Shown here one piece after another: positions 19,595-28,129 of a DNA stretch of 64,000 nt. A program made the position numbers and the translations under genes. Each line of letters begins with the position of its first letter. The first letter of the stretch is position 1. Under the pieces are notes generated by a model. The model was not told the origin of the DNA, searched no databases, and saw only the letters and a program-made list of their open reading frames with translations. This DNA comes from Methanospirillum hungatei JF-1 (GTDB taxonomy: Archaea > Halobacteriota > Methanomicrobia > Methanomicrobiales > Methanospirillaceae). Location of the stretch: NCBI RefSeq assembly GCF_000013445.1, contig NC_007796.1, forward strand, positions 2,392,936-2,456,935. Direction: 5' to 3'.

Positions 19595-21161
19595 AAGGCT
19601 GGGTTAGGGTAACCTAACCTGGCTATTCGACATTCTCGACCTATCCCCATTATATAAGGAATACCGGGAAGACGGCCGGGGTGCGGCAATTTATCATCCA
19701 GAAATAATGACTGGTTTAATCATTTACTCATATTTCAATGGAGTTCGTTCAAGCCGTCAAATAGAGAATAAATGCAGATAAGATGTAGGATTTAGAATAG
19801 TAACCCGCAATTCTCTCCCAGACCATTCCACAATCTCGCGATTTATCAAGAAAAACAGTTCTTTTATTGGACAACTTTTCATTCCAGTATTGACTCTCCT
19901 TAATGAAGCAGGATTAATCAATAACGTCCTTCTCGCCTTGGATGGAACAAAACTAAAGGCGAATGCTTCACTTGGATCGAACATGCCATATGAAAAGATT
20001 GAGGGAGAAATTCAAAAATATCTAAAGGAAGTCCAAGAAAAAGATGATGTCGAGGATCGTCTTTATGGCCCGGATAAATCAGGTAACGAGGTTCCCGATG
20101 ATTTTAAGACTCACTCAAAAAGGATAAAACGATTCATTCAAGCAAAAGAACGACTTGAGGCTGAACATAAGGAGAAATCCCAAAAAAAGGAAGAGAAGAT
20201 TGCCCAAAGGGAGGAAGAGGAGAGAGAGTCTGGAAAAAGGAAACGAGGTAGAAAACCTAAAAAGCCTGCAAAAAACCCTGATGAGCAAAGTCTTGCAAAC
20301 ACTACAGATCCTGATAGTTCAATAATGAAAAGTGGGCCTGGTTGTATTCAAGGATATAATGGCCAGATAATTGTAAACCAGGATGGCTATATTCTGGTTC
20401 CGTTTTTAAGTAATTCACCCGTTGATTACAGATTACTTCAACCATGTTATGAAAGATTAGAGGAAATTGCTCAATTAACCGGCTTATCGCTTGAATATCT
20501 TAATTTACTTACTGATGCTGGTTATTGGAGCTATGAAAACTATCTGTATATGAAACAGCAGGATATTGGATTTCTCTGTTCTACATGCCATGAACCAGAT
20601 ATTTTCAGTATTAGAGGCCTCGAGAGAAGTTTACTTGAACTTGAACGAATTTCCGATCAACTTTTTGATGGCATTTGCAGTATTCCAACGTTAGCATCTA
20701 TTGGTGATTGGTGTACGAGAAATCTCATTCAAGATGATAATATTCCAACACCCGCTTCTATTGCTAAAGGGATTATGGAAGTGACAATGACTCCGTATGG
20801 CGCCAAAAAGACATATTCACAACGAAAAACGATTGTTGAACCCGCATTTGGATGGATTAAAGAAAATCGCAATTTAAGAAAATTGCAGAGAAGGGGAATA
20901 TCACATTGTCAGGATGAATGGAGTTTGATTTGTTTAACACAGAATCTTCGGAAGGTCTGTTCAAGAGGGGAGTTGAAGAAATTCAGAGAACTGATCCTGC
21001 AAAAGAAGCGGCATATTATCTGTAATAAGGGAGTGGGTATTAGAATACCTTATTCAATATTGTCCGATGCATTATCATCTTTGGGCAGAATGATCGGAGA
21101 CAATTTTCTAAAGATGTTGATAAGAAAAAGTACTTACCAAAAATTTTCCAAATTTTAGTCA

Positions 21162-21174
21162 TGCAACACCCTCT
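21162..21174 (-). repeat. Right terminal inverted repeat of the IS1182-type element
   Basis: TGCAACACCCTCT is the exact reverse complement of 17300-17312. It begins 4 bases after the transposase stop codon. Confidence 0.85.
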
Positions 21175-21205
21175 ATAATGTCAGAATATCATATCATTAT
21201 TCACA

Positions 21206-21230
21206 AAAAACGGGGATTAACCCTGTTTTT
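21206..21230 (-). terminator. Hairpin overlapping the 3' end of the epimerase gene
   Basis: Read on the minus strand, AACAGGG and CCCCGTT (one G-U pair) form a stem around the gene's TAA, followed by a T-run (GTTTTTTG). This is a plausible transcription stop for the minus-strand epimerase and also separates it from the IS end. The call rests on structure only. Confidence 0.4.
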
Positions 21231-22158
21231 CTATCCACCATGAATACGTCTCACTAAGCCCCTCTATCAGTGAATACCCGGGCTTATACCCCATTCCATC
21301 AGATATCTTTGAAATATCTGCACACGAATGCCTGACTTCCCCATCACGGGCATCAAGATATCGAATCCCCACCTTTTTCCCTGAAACCTCCATAATTGTC
21401 CTGGCAAGGTGATTAATCGATACACTCGCACCAGTACCAACATTAAAGACACCAGATACACTCTTCTCCATTGAAAGGATTAAAGCCTGAACGACATCCA
21501 GAACATAGACAAAATCCCGGGTCTGTTCTCCATCTCCAAATATCGTAAACCCATCGTCCCGGGAGATGGCATCCATGAATTTGGATATTACCCCTGAATA
21601 GGGAGAAGAAGGATCCTGTTTCGGACCATATACATTAAAAAACCGTAAGCAAACCGAATGAACACCATATAAATCAGTATACACTGCAGCGTATAATTCA
21701 GAAAGACATTTTCCAACTGCGTATGGCGAAAGAGGAACCGAAGCAAATGTCTCTTTATGGGGCGGAAGATAGTCATTTCCATAGAGGGCGGCAGATGATG
21801 CAAGTACAATTTTAGGAACCCTGGCAAGTCTCGCAGCCTCGAATACTTCAAAAAGCCCATCAATATTTATCCGGTGATTTAATCGAGGATCATCAATTGA
21901 ACGCTGGACTGACACCAGGGCAGCAAGATGGAATATCCCGTCAATGCCGTTACAAAGTGAAACAAGTCGGGAACCATTTAAAATTGTATCTTCAATAAAC
22001 TCAACATGGTCATCTTCAAGAAGGTCGGAGATATTACACAATTTTCCAGAATCAAGTGAATCAAGAATGATGACCCGGTCACCCCTGGCTGCCAGTGCCT
22101 GACTGAGATGTGAACCGATAAAGCCTGCACCACCCGTGACAAGATATCGCTTACTCAT
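21217..22158 (-). CDS. NAD-dependent nucleotide-sugar epimerase (GalE/WbpP type)
   Basis: A 313-residue extended SDR enzyme. The NAD-binding motif VTGGAGFIGSHL is at residues 7-18, the catalytic Ser-Ser in LASSAALYG near 118-126 and the Tyr-x3-Lys in SPYAVGK near 144. RFFNVYGPKQDPSSPYSGVI matches the UDP-sugar-binding region of UDP-glucose/UDP-GlcNAc 4-epimerases. It probably interconverts UDP-GlcNAc and UDP-GalNAc or UDP-Glc and UDP-Gal for surface glycans; which one cannot be told. It points in the same direction as the downstream-located UDP-sugar operon (24066-28129) but is cut off from it by the toxin-antitoxin module and an IS element. Confidence 0.82.
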   Translation of the reverse strand: MSKRYLVTGGAGFIGSHLSQALAARGDRVIILDSLDSGKLCNISDLLEDDHVEFIEDTILNGSRLVSLCNGIDGIFHLAALVSVQRSIDDPRLNHRINIDGLFEVFEAARLARVPKIVLASSAALYGNDYLPPHKETFASVPLSPYAVGKCLSELYAAVYTDLYGVHSVCLRFFNVYGPKQDPSSPYSGVISKFMDAISRDDGFTIFGDGEQTRDFVYVLDVVQALILSMEKSVSGVFNVGTGASVSINHLARTIMEVSGKKVGIRYLDARDGEVRHSCADISKISDGMGYKPGYSLIEGLSETYSWWIEKQG

Positions 22159-22316
22159 ACTTGTACCAATCCCACCATCCAGTATTAATTGTATTATTAT
22201 TCAGATTAGAATACATGTAAGTCAGGCAGGCTAATAGTTCTGTGAAATTGCAGATTTTATTTTCTCCCCAAAGGATAAACATTAAGATATTTAAACTGCC
22301 CCTCTTATATACAATT

Positions 22317-22541
22317 ATGGCTGAGTCTGCAGTATACAGCATCAGAATTGATCCCCGTATACGTTCTCTTATGGAAGAGATGAAAGACGAAGATATACAG
22401 GCAGATATTCGATCCCTGATAGAAATATATGTGAAAAGAAAAAGAAAAGAGCAACTTTTGCAAAAGGCAACAAAAATATGCAGCCAAATGAGTTCAGGAC
22501 CCGGTGCAGTACCAATAATAAGAGAGGATCGGGATGGATAA
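22317..22541 (+). CDS. VapB-type antitoxin (ribbon-helix-helix-like)
   Basis: The 74-residue product starts at the ATG at 22317 with AVYSIRIDPRIRSLMEEM, a short beta strand then helix as in ribbon-helix-helix DNA-binding antitoxins, followed by a charged helical tail. It overlaps the first 8 bases of the PIN-domain toxin gene at 22534, the usual coupled arrangement. The toxin gene is now interrupted, so this antitoxin is an orphan. A TATA-like TTATATACA at 22304-22312 lies close to the ATG and would give a short or leaderless message. Confidence 0.6.
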   Translation: MAESAVYSIRIDPRIRSLMEEMKDEDIQADIRSLIEIYVKRKRKEQLLQKATKICSQMSSGPGAVPIIREDRDG

Positions 22542-22554
22542 TTCATCTGCTTTC

Positions 22555-22559
22555 TTTGA
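22555..22559 (+). repeat. Target-site duplication TTTGA, left copy
   Basis: TTTGA at 22555-22559 is repeated at 23643-23647 on the other side of the IS. Its removal with the element re-creates an open toxin frame, which confirms the insertion point. Confidence 0.85.
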
Positions 22560-23642
22560 TAGGAGTTACGCAGTTAACTTTTATTATAGAAAGATCTATA
22601 TATATTGACAACGCCTATAATATACGTGCCTATAACGAAGCAGCCTTCAGATGTAGATTATATCAATTACCTCATCGCAGCTCGATGCGACGTTTCTTGT
22701 GTAAAAGTCGCTGATTGTTATTCGACGTCTGAATTCTCGATATCACATGATACCTTCAATCGATTCCTAACAAGACAGTCTCTAACTCCTGAGACGTTGT
22801 GGGCTGAAGTTGAGGCATATGTTGACAGAAAAAAGGGCTGGTTGGTTCTGGATGACACTATTCTAGATAAAAAACATTCCAAAAAAATCGAATGTACATA
22901 TTACCAGTGGAGTGGAAAAGAGCACAAAGTAATCAAAGGAATAGGATTGATTACCTTAATTTGGACAGATGGAATCACTTCATTTCCAATTGATTATCGA
23001 ATTTATGATAAGGATGTTGATGATAAGACCAAAAATGATCATCTCCAAGAAATGGCCTTGACAGCTTTCAAAAGAGGATTTACTCCTGCCTTTGTCATGT
23101 TTGATAGTTGGTATTCAGGAAATGAAAATTTGAAGTTGATTAACCGTCTTGGATGGTTTTATTTCACACGAGTTAAGAAAAATCGTATGGTCAATCCCGA
23201 TGCCCAAGGTAATGTTCAAGTGTCATCATTAAATATACCAGAGGAGGGATTAGAAGTTCATTTAAAGAAATATGGATTTATTCGTCTTTTTCACTCACTA
23301 AATCGTAAAGGTGTAAGTAGATATTGGGCAACCAATTTTTTGCCGATGAATAATGAAGATAGGCTGGTTTTACAATCTATTTGCTGGACAATCGAGAATT
23401 ATCATAGGGCTATCAAAGAACTATGTGGTGTCGAAAAATGCCAAGCTAGAAAGGGAATTATCCAACGAAATCATATTAATTGCTCACTTCGGGCATATTT
23501 ACGATTCGAAGTCAATAAATTTTTGAATGGTGTTACTCCGTACGATGCTCAATGGCAAATCATAAAAGTTGGAATTTCAGAATATATTCAGAACCCAAAA
23601 TATGCGCTATAAATTTTTAGAGGTTGTTCTGCGTAACTCCTA
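22560..23642 (+). mobile_element. Insertion sequence of about 1.08 kb with 14-bp inverted repeats
   Basis: The ends are TAGGAGTTACGCAG at 22560-22573 and its exact complement at 23629-23642. The element is flanked by a 5-bp direct repeat TTTGA (22555-22559 and 23643-23647), and removal of the element plus one repeat restores the PIN gene. A single transposase fills it. The intact repeats, intact transposase and clean duplication point to a recent insertion. Confidence 0.9.
22605..23612 (+). CDS. DDE transposase (IS701/IS4-superfamily-like)
   Basis: The 335-residue product has the RNase H-like transposase pattern: WLVLDDTILDKKHSKKIE near 79 (first Asp), FVMFDSWYSGNENL near 165 (second Asp) and CWTIENYHRAIKELCGVEKC near 264 (Glu). 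The WLVLDDT block and the DSWY motif resemble IS701-like or related IS4-superfamily enzymes; the 5-bp duplication does not settle the family. The start is given as TTG at 22605, with GTG at 22626 as an alternative; no ATG fits. The frame is intact, so the element could still be active. Confidence 0.8.
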   Translation: MTTPIIYVPITKQPSDVDYINYLIAARCDVSCVKVADCYSTSEFSISHDTFNRFLTRQSLTPETLWAEVEAYVDRKKGWLVLDDTILDKKHSKKIECTYYQWSGKEHKVIKGIGLITLIWTDGITSFPIDYRIYDKDVDDKTKNDHLQEMALTAFKRGFTPAFVMFDSWYSGNENLKLINRLGWFYFTRVKKNRMVNPDAQGNVQVSSLNIPEEGLEVHLKKYGFIRLFHSLNRKGVSRYWATNFLPMNNEDRLVLQSICWTIENYHRAIKELCGVEKCQARKGIIQRNHINCSLRAYLRFEVNKFLNGVTPYDAQWQIIKVGISEYIQNPKYAL

Positions 23643-24065
23643 TTTGATTCATGTGTCCTAGCAGCAGCATTCTTTCAGGAGGATCTGACAAGAAAGGCAC
23701 AAGAGATGCTCATGTTATACGATCCCATTACGGTGGATTTTGCCAGGATCGAAATAACAAATGTTGCCTGCAAACGGATACTTCATGGGAAAACAAACCC
23801 GGATATCATTCGCTCTGCACTCAATACATCTGTTGAATTTCTCAATGATGCATGTTTCCTGCTCAAAGCATCTGATATTATTGATGCAGCATATGAATGT
23901 GCAATAACTCACAAAATTACCGTATATGATGCATTATATCTCACCGCTGCTATGAAAGAAGAGAAAATTTTCATCACAGCAGATTATGCCTTGTATAAAG
24001 CAGCTCATGATGTTCATGAGATTGTTTTGCTCACCACATGAAGGATAAGGTGTAAAAAGGGAGTT

Positions 24066-25496
24066 TTAATCTCTCGGATAACGGTTCTTATCCCCTCTCC
24101 CAATTCCCTCATACACAAATCCCGCCCGGATGATCACATCAGGGTCAACAATATTCCTCCCATCAACCAAAACAGGAAAAGGTCTCATCATTCTCTTTAC
24201 CCAGTCATAATCCAGTGCATAATACATCCGGTGAGCCGTCATAAGGACAAGAACATCTGCATCCTTCACCACCGGTTCAATATCAGATGACAGACTGAAA
24301 CCAGGATACTCATGAACCCATGGATCATGAATCTCTGTGACTGCTCCATGTATCTGACAGATATTAACAAACTGTTCTGTCGGAGTATTTCGTGCATCAT
24401 CAGTATTGGGAAGAAATGAAAATCCAAGTATAGCAATCCTGGAGCCGGAGACCTCTTTTCCAACACATGAAAGGCCTTGTCTAACCAGATGAAACGTATG
24501 ACGGGGCATAAAGTCATTCACATGCCGGGCCAGGACAAACAGTGATTCATGACCCTGGGGATAATCAAGCGGAGTTCTACCAGCCACGTCCACCCCACGC
24601 TCCAGGTGATATGTATCTTTTGTCAGACAATGCCCACCAACACCCGCTCCCGGCCATAAAATTGCACGGGTGATCCCATCTCCTTTTAGAGAATCAATCC
24701 CGGTCCTGACATCATAGAAATTTACCCCCATCGCCTCGCAATATAATGCTAACTGATTTGCTGCTGCTATCTGGAGATCCCGGAAAGTATTCTCTGCAGT
24801 CTTGGTCACTTCTGCTGCGGTTGCAGTCATCGGTATGATCTGTCCTTTCGTGAGAACCGGTTGATATAACTCGATTGCCCGACGGGTAGAATCTTCATCA
24901 ATTCCTCCAACGATCCGGTCATGCTCCTGAATATTCTGAATAAGCCTTCCTACCATGACACGTTCCGGAGCGTGCGCCAGAGCAAAATCCCTGCCGGCGA
25001 GAAGCCCTGACTCTTCCTCTAACACCTCCCTTGCCCAGCCACAGGTCGTTCCGGGAGTTATCGTCGATTCAAGGACAACAAGCGTGCCTCGGGTCAGATA
25101 CCTCCCTGCTTGCCGCAAACCCTCCTCTAGAGCGGTAAGATCCGGTATCAGATCTTCAGGGCTTTTAAACGGAGTCTGAATCGCGATAGTTACTGCATCA
25201 CATTCTTGAATACTGGTGAAGTCATCGGTGCAGTGAAATACTCCCTTATGCACAACATCTGCCAACAACTTATCCAGACCAGGCTCTTCGCCTTTCAAGG
25301 GATTTTTTCCTTCGTTCAGCATCCGGATTTTATACCCTGATGTGGGTGAATTTCGCTGAAATCCATAGGCCCTTCGAATACCGGGAACTGAAGCAAAGAG
25401 AGCGGCAGAAGGAATACCGACATATCCCATCCCGATAACACCGATTGTCCTGATTGGCCCTCTTTGATTTAAGGCAGCAGATAATTCAGTTGCCAT
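24066..25496 (-). CDS. UDP-N-acetylhexosamine 6-dehydrogenase (WbpA/WecC type)
   Basis: A 476-residue member of the UDP-glucose/GDP-mannose dehydrogenase family. The NAD-binding GMGYVGIP is at 22-29, and the catalytic cysteine is Cys290 in GAGVGGHCLTKDTYHL; the lysine of AEVTKTAENTFRD is also present. These enzymes perform two successive oxidations at C6 to a uronic acid. In this operon, with oxidoreductase, aminotransferase and acetyltransferase, the substrate is most likely UDP-GlcNAc, giving UDP-GlcNAcA. The start overlaps the upstream gene by 11 bases. It is the last gene of the four-gene minus-strand operon. A ManNAc substrate cannot be excluded. Confidence 0.82.
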   Translation of the reverse strand: MATELSAALNQRGPIRTIGVIGMGYVGIPSAALFASVPGIRRAYGFQRNSPTSGYKIRMLNEGKNPLKGEEPGLDKLLADVVHKGVFHCTDDFTSIQECDAVTIAIQTPFKSPEDLIPDLTALEEGLRQAGRYLTRGTLVVLESTITPGTTCGWAREVLEEESGLLAGRDFALAHAPERVMVGRLIQNIQEHDRIVGGIDEDSTRRAIELYQPVLTKGQIIPMTATAAEVTKTAENTFRDLQIAAANQLALYCEAMGVNFYDVRTGIDSLKGDGITRAILWPGAGVGGHCLTKDTYHLERGVDVAGRTPLDYPQGHESLFVLARHVNDFMPRHTFHLVRQGLSCVGKEVSGSRIAILGFSFLPNTDDARNTPTEQFVNICQIHGAVTEIHDPWVHEYPGFSLSSDIEPVVKDADVLVLMTAHRMYYALDYDWVKRMMRPFPVLVDGRNIVDPDVIIRAGFVYEGIGRGDKNRYPRD

Positions 25497-26403
25497 GAGA
25501 AAGCCCCTGGATTATGTATTCACAGACTTCAAGATTCATAACCGCCTGTTCAGGAGTCACAGGAAATTCTTTCCCGGTCCGGACTGAATCCAGGAATGAC
25601 AATAGTTCGTCACGAAGTGGCTCCTTCTTGGTCACCTGCACTTTTTCTACAATATTCTCCTGAACATACCGCTCATTTTCTACAGAATAAAGGCCGGGTT
25701 TGCGATAAATATAAACCTCCTGAGTCATGAAGTCCCCTTCAATGGTAATATCCTCCTGTTCAATGTGAATCATACGTATCTTCTTTGATGCTTTCCTGCT
25801 GGCAGAGAGATAGACAGGAGTATTGCCACACTGACATAACGCCATTGCTACATCCCTGGTTCCCCGTGAAAAGACCTCAAGGGGATCCTGGAACAAGGAG
25901 TGAAGAATTATGTCAATATCATGGATCATAAGATCTTCAACTACTGAACTGGCAGTGATCCTGGATGATGTCGGATTATGCCTTTTCAGTTCTACATACA
26001 GAGGGCTTGAGATGATTCTTGAGATTTCTTTCACAATAGGATTAAAGCGTTCAATATGCCCGACTCCGACTATGGTCCCTTTTGGTATCTTATTTATAAG
26101 CTCATGACCCTCCGTTGAAGTAAGGCATATCGGTTTTTCAATAAGCGTGTTCATTCCGGTTGTGATTATCTTCTGTGCTGATTGATAATGAAGAGGAGTG
26201 GGAACACAGAGACTGACAGCATCTACATTTTTTAGGAGTTCCTGGATAGAACCAGCCACTTCTGCGTTGTTCTGCTCTGCAACTATCCGGGCCTGATCCT
26301 GGTTTACATCATATACGAAAAGAGACTGTACTGGCTTTAACTCAGAATATATCCGTACATGATTCCGGCCCATCATCCCGGTCCCGATAACCCCGACATC
26401 CAT
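25486..26403 (-). CDS. Gfo/Idh/MocA oxidoreductase (WbpB/WlbA type)
   Basis: A 305-residue NAD-dependent oxidoreductase. The N-terminal Rossmann motif is VGVIGTGMMGRNHVRIY at 3-19, and IEKPICLTS near 91 is the conserved EKP motif of the family. GVGHIERFNPIV near 117 and MIHDIDIILH near 159 mark the substrate half. In the WbpB role it oxidises the 3-hydroxyl of UDP-GlcNAcA to the 3-keto sugar, which the next operon enzyme aminates. The gene shares one base with the aminotransferase gene before it and 11 with the dehydrogenase gene after it, so translation is tightly coupled. Confidence 0.8.
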   Translation of the reverse strand: MDVGVIGTGMMGRNHVRIYSELKPVQSLFVYDVNQDQARIVAEQNNAEVAGSIQELLKNVDAVSLCVPTPLHYQSAQKIITTGMNTLIEKPICLTSTEGHELINKIPKGTIVGVGHIERFNPIVKEISRIISSPLYVELKRHNPTSSRITASSVVEDLMIHDIDIILHSLFQDPLEVFSRGTRDVAMALCQCGNTPVYLSASRKASKKIRMIHIEQEDITIEGDFMTQEVYIYRKPGLYSVENERYVQENIVEKVQVTKKEPLRDELLSFLDSVRTGKEFPVTPEQAVMNLEVCEYIIQGLSHGN

Positions 26404-27491
26404 TATTCACATCCATTGACTGCCTGAGTTATTGAATCTCTTTGTTCCAGCGTCAGTCCCGGATACACCGGAAGACTAAGTATCTCTCGGGATATCTTTT
26501 CAGATACCGGGCATCCACATGGTTGAATCTTCCCTTCATATACTGGTTGTTTATGAATAGGTATCGGGTAATGAATGGCTGCTCCGATACCTTTCCTGTT
26601 CAGATCGGAAACAAGCTCATCACGAGTAATGTCAGCCTGATCGGTAACCCGGATGGCATACTGATGATATACATGGGTTGAATCCTGTCTGACGAAAGGA
26701 GGTATGATGCCGCGACGGACAATCTTTTTTGTGAAGAAATCTGCATTCTCCTGCCTGGACTGATTCATTTCCGGAAGTTTTCGAAGCTGAACACGCCCGA
26801 TTGCGGCAGCAATGTCAGTAAGTCTGAAGTTATATCCTAGCTCTGTATGCAGATATTTCTCTTTCTGACCATGATTTATGAGCAGTCGTATCCGGTTAAT
26901 AAATTCGGGATTGGTACTGGTTACCATACCGCCTTCTCCACAGGTCATATTCTTGGTCGGGTAAAACGAAAAACAGCCACAGGTCCCATAACTTCCCACG
27001 GCCCTGCCCTTATACTGTGCGCCATGTGCCTGTGCACAATCCTCGATGAAATGGAGTGCGTGATCGGTACAGATGTCAGATAGTGCACGAATATCACATG
27101 GCTGGCCAAAAAGATGGACGCCAATTATGGCTTTTGTTTGTGGAGAGATCAGTTCAAGGACCTTTTCTGGATCAATACAATATGTTTTTTCCTCAATGTC
27201 TGCAAGAACCGGAGAGGCACCACACATACTGACGGATGTTGCAGATGCGATGAAGGTAAAGGAAGGAACAATGACCTCATCACCTGGCCCTATACCAAGT
27301 GCTGCCATCGCCATATGAAGTGCCGTTGTCCCGTTGCTTGTGGCAACTGCATGAGGGGTCCCACAAAAATCTGCAAATTCTTTCTCGAAATGAATGACTT
27401 CCTGTCCGGATGCGAGCATACCAGAAAAAATCACCCTGGCTGCTGCATCTGCTTCTTCCTGACCAACAAAGGGACGGGCTACAGGGATCAT
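26403..27491 (-). CDS. DegT-family sugar aminotransferase (WbpE type)
   Basis: A 362-residue PLP enzyme with the aldimine lysine at Lys180 in CFSFYPTKNMTCGEGGMV and the phosphate-contact region ATSNGTTALHMAMAALG near 50. FYPTKNMTCGEGG is the form found in WbpE/WlbC, which convert UDP-3-keto-GlcNAcA to the 3-amino sugar with glutamate as donor. It lies between the acetyltransferase (4-base overlap) and the oxidoreductase (1-base overlap). It is a different subfamily from the DegT enzyme at 7563, so the organism makes two distinct amino sugars. Confidence 0.82.
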   Translation of the reverse strand: MIPVARPFVGQEEADAAARVIFSGMLASGQEVIHFEKEFADFCGTPHAVATSNGTTALHMAMAALGIGPGDEVIVPSFTFIASATSVSMCGASPVLADIEEKTYCIDPEKVLELISPQTKAIIGVHLFGQPCDIRALSDICTDHALHFIEDCAQAHGAQYKGRAVGSYGTCGCFSFYPTKNMTCGEGGMVTSTNPEFINRIRLLINHGQKEKYLHTELGYNFRLTDIAAAIGRVQLRKLPEMNQSRQENADFFTKKIVRRGIIPPFVRQDSTHVYHQYAIRVTDQADITRDELVSDLNRKGIGAAIHYPIPIHKQPVYEGKIQPCGCPVSEKISREILSLPVYPGLTLEQRDSITQAVNGCE

Positions 27492-28093
27492 TTCTGAATC
27501 GCTCCCTCAGGAAGTGGTTTGATCCGAGCAGGTGAACCAATCGCAAGCGAGAATGGGGGAACATCTTTGGTTACAACCGACGCTGCTGCAATAAGGGCCC
27601 CCTCTCCGATGGTTACACCCGGTAGTATCGTAGCATTTGCACCTATTGAAGCATGATCACGAACGATTGGACCGAATAGGTTCTTTCCCCCATGAGGGGG
27701 ATATTTATCATTTGTCAGAACTGCGTTCGGCCCTATAAAAACATAATTCCCAAGTTCTGAATTGGTCGGTACATACACCATACTCTGAAGATTGACATGG
27801 TTCCCAATGGTGCAGTTTCCTTCTATGATTACTCCGGTTCCAAGAGAGACATGATTCCCCAGTACCGTTTTTTCCCGGACGAGGACGTTATGACCGGTTG
27901 AGAAATTGGATCCGGTCCGGACATCAGCATACAGAATGGTGCCGGATCGAATGATGGCATTATCTCCGATTATAACACCAGGATGATTCTTCTTTCCAAT
28001 ATAATCCCGGGAAGGAAAACCGAGCGTAACCGGATCAAAGATTTGTACATTTTTTCCAAGCTGATTATTGCCATATTCGAACACGATATTCAC
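27488..28093 (-). CDS. Hexapeptide-repeat N-acetyltransferase (WbpD type)
   Basis: A left-handed beta-helix acyltransferase of about 201 residues with repeats such as VIIGDNAIIRSGTILYADV and GNHVSLGTGVIIEGNCTIGN, and a C-terminal IGEGALIAAASVVTKDVPPF. WbpD enzymes acetylate the 3-amino group to give UDP-2,3-diacetamido-2,3-dideoxy-glucuronate. I place the start at GTG 28093 because the region before it reads as a leader (TTGTATAATTATG TATA-like context); an in-frame ATG at 28129 would add 12 hydrophobic residues not typical of the family. First gene of the operon, sharing 4 bases with the aminotransferase. Confidence 0.75.
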   Translation of the reverse strand: MNIVFEYGNNQLGKNVQIFDPVTLGFPSRDYIGKKNHPGVIIGDNAIIRSGTILYADVRTGSNFSTGHNVLVREKTVLGNHVSLGTGVIIEGNCTIGNHVNLQSMVYVPTNSELGNYVFIGPNAVLTNDKYPPHGGKNLFGPIVRDHASIGANATILPGVTIGEGALIAAASVVTKDVPPFSLAIGSPARIKPLPEGAIQK

Positions 28094-28129
28094 ATAATTA
28101 TACAATTGGAGAATGAATAAAACGAGCAC

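Larger units (their letters stand above)
17501..19631 (+). mobile_element. Group II intron with maturase/reverse transcriptase
   Basis: The intron begins GTGCGACAAG at 17501, matching the GUGYG 5' consensus, and ends ...TTCGAC at 19631, matching the 3' AY rule. These limits are independently supported because removal rejoins the transposase frame exactly. Length is 2131 bases. A reverse transcriptase is encoded at 18029-19546 in the domain IV position, domain V is at 19557-19594, and domain VI is a perfect GGTTAGG/CCTAACC hairpin at about 19604-19621. The 5' exon ends AATCTCA; TGAGA at 17926-17930 could be the pairing EBS1 site. A run of 17 A followed by 7 T (17888-17911), flanked by CCT and AGG, forms a hairpin in the domain I region. 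Confidence 0.9.
17390..21158 (+). pseudogene. IS1182-type transposase, split by a group II intron and carrying a nonsense codon
   Basis: Exon 1 (17390-17500) encodes 37 residues ending HILIDLIS; exon 2 (19632-21158) resumes in the same frame with ILDLSPLYKEYREDGRG. Joining them restores the IS1182 N-terminus (LLPEDIRDW through YHPEIMTGLIIYSYFNG). Exon 2 then has an in-frame TAA at 19779-19781, where the family normally has an acidic residue, so even the spliced message would stop after about 86 residues. The rest is open from 19782 to 21158 and includes the DDE-type catalytic half (ALDGTKLKANAS; TDAGYWSYENY; RKTIVEPAFGWIKENR). The copy is therefore probably dead unless the stop is suppressed. 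Confidence 0.85.
17300..21174 (+). mobile_element. IS1182-type insertion sequence carrying a group II intron
   Basis: The element is bounded by a 13-bp perfect inverted repeat, AGAGGGTGTTGCA at 17300-17312 and its complement at 21162-21174. Inside is one transposase gene (17390-21158) of the IS1182/DUF772 type, interrupted by a group II intron at 17501-19631. Without the intron the IS would be about 1.74 kb, a normal IS1182 size. No convincing target-site duplication flanks the repeats (ATAC on the left against ATAA on the right). A short inverted repeat CTAAGGT/ACCTTAG lies just inside the left end at 17341-17370. Confidence 0.8.
22534..24041 (+). pseudogene. VapC-type PIN-domain toxin gene interrupted by an IS element
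   Basis: The 5' piece (22534-22559) encodes MDNSSAFF; after the IS (22560-23642) and one copy of the TTTGA duplication the frame resumes at 23648. Removing the IS and one duplicate gives MDNSSAFFDSCVLAAAFFQE and continues without a stop to 24041, a PIN-type protein of about 140 residues with acidic residues at the expected places (RIEITNVAC, IIDAAYECA, TVYDALYLTAA, ITADYALYKAA). Intact VapC proteins are Mg-dependent RNases held in check by the upstream antitoxin. As it stands only a truncated product from 23706 could be made, lacking the first catalytic acid. Confidence 0.85.

Noticed and set aside
17290-21180. Target-site duplication of the IS1182-type element
   Set aside because: Flanking ATAC and ATAA do not match exactly, so no duplication is claimed.
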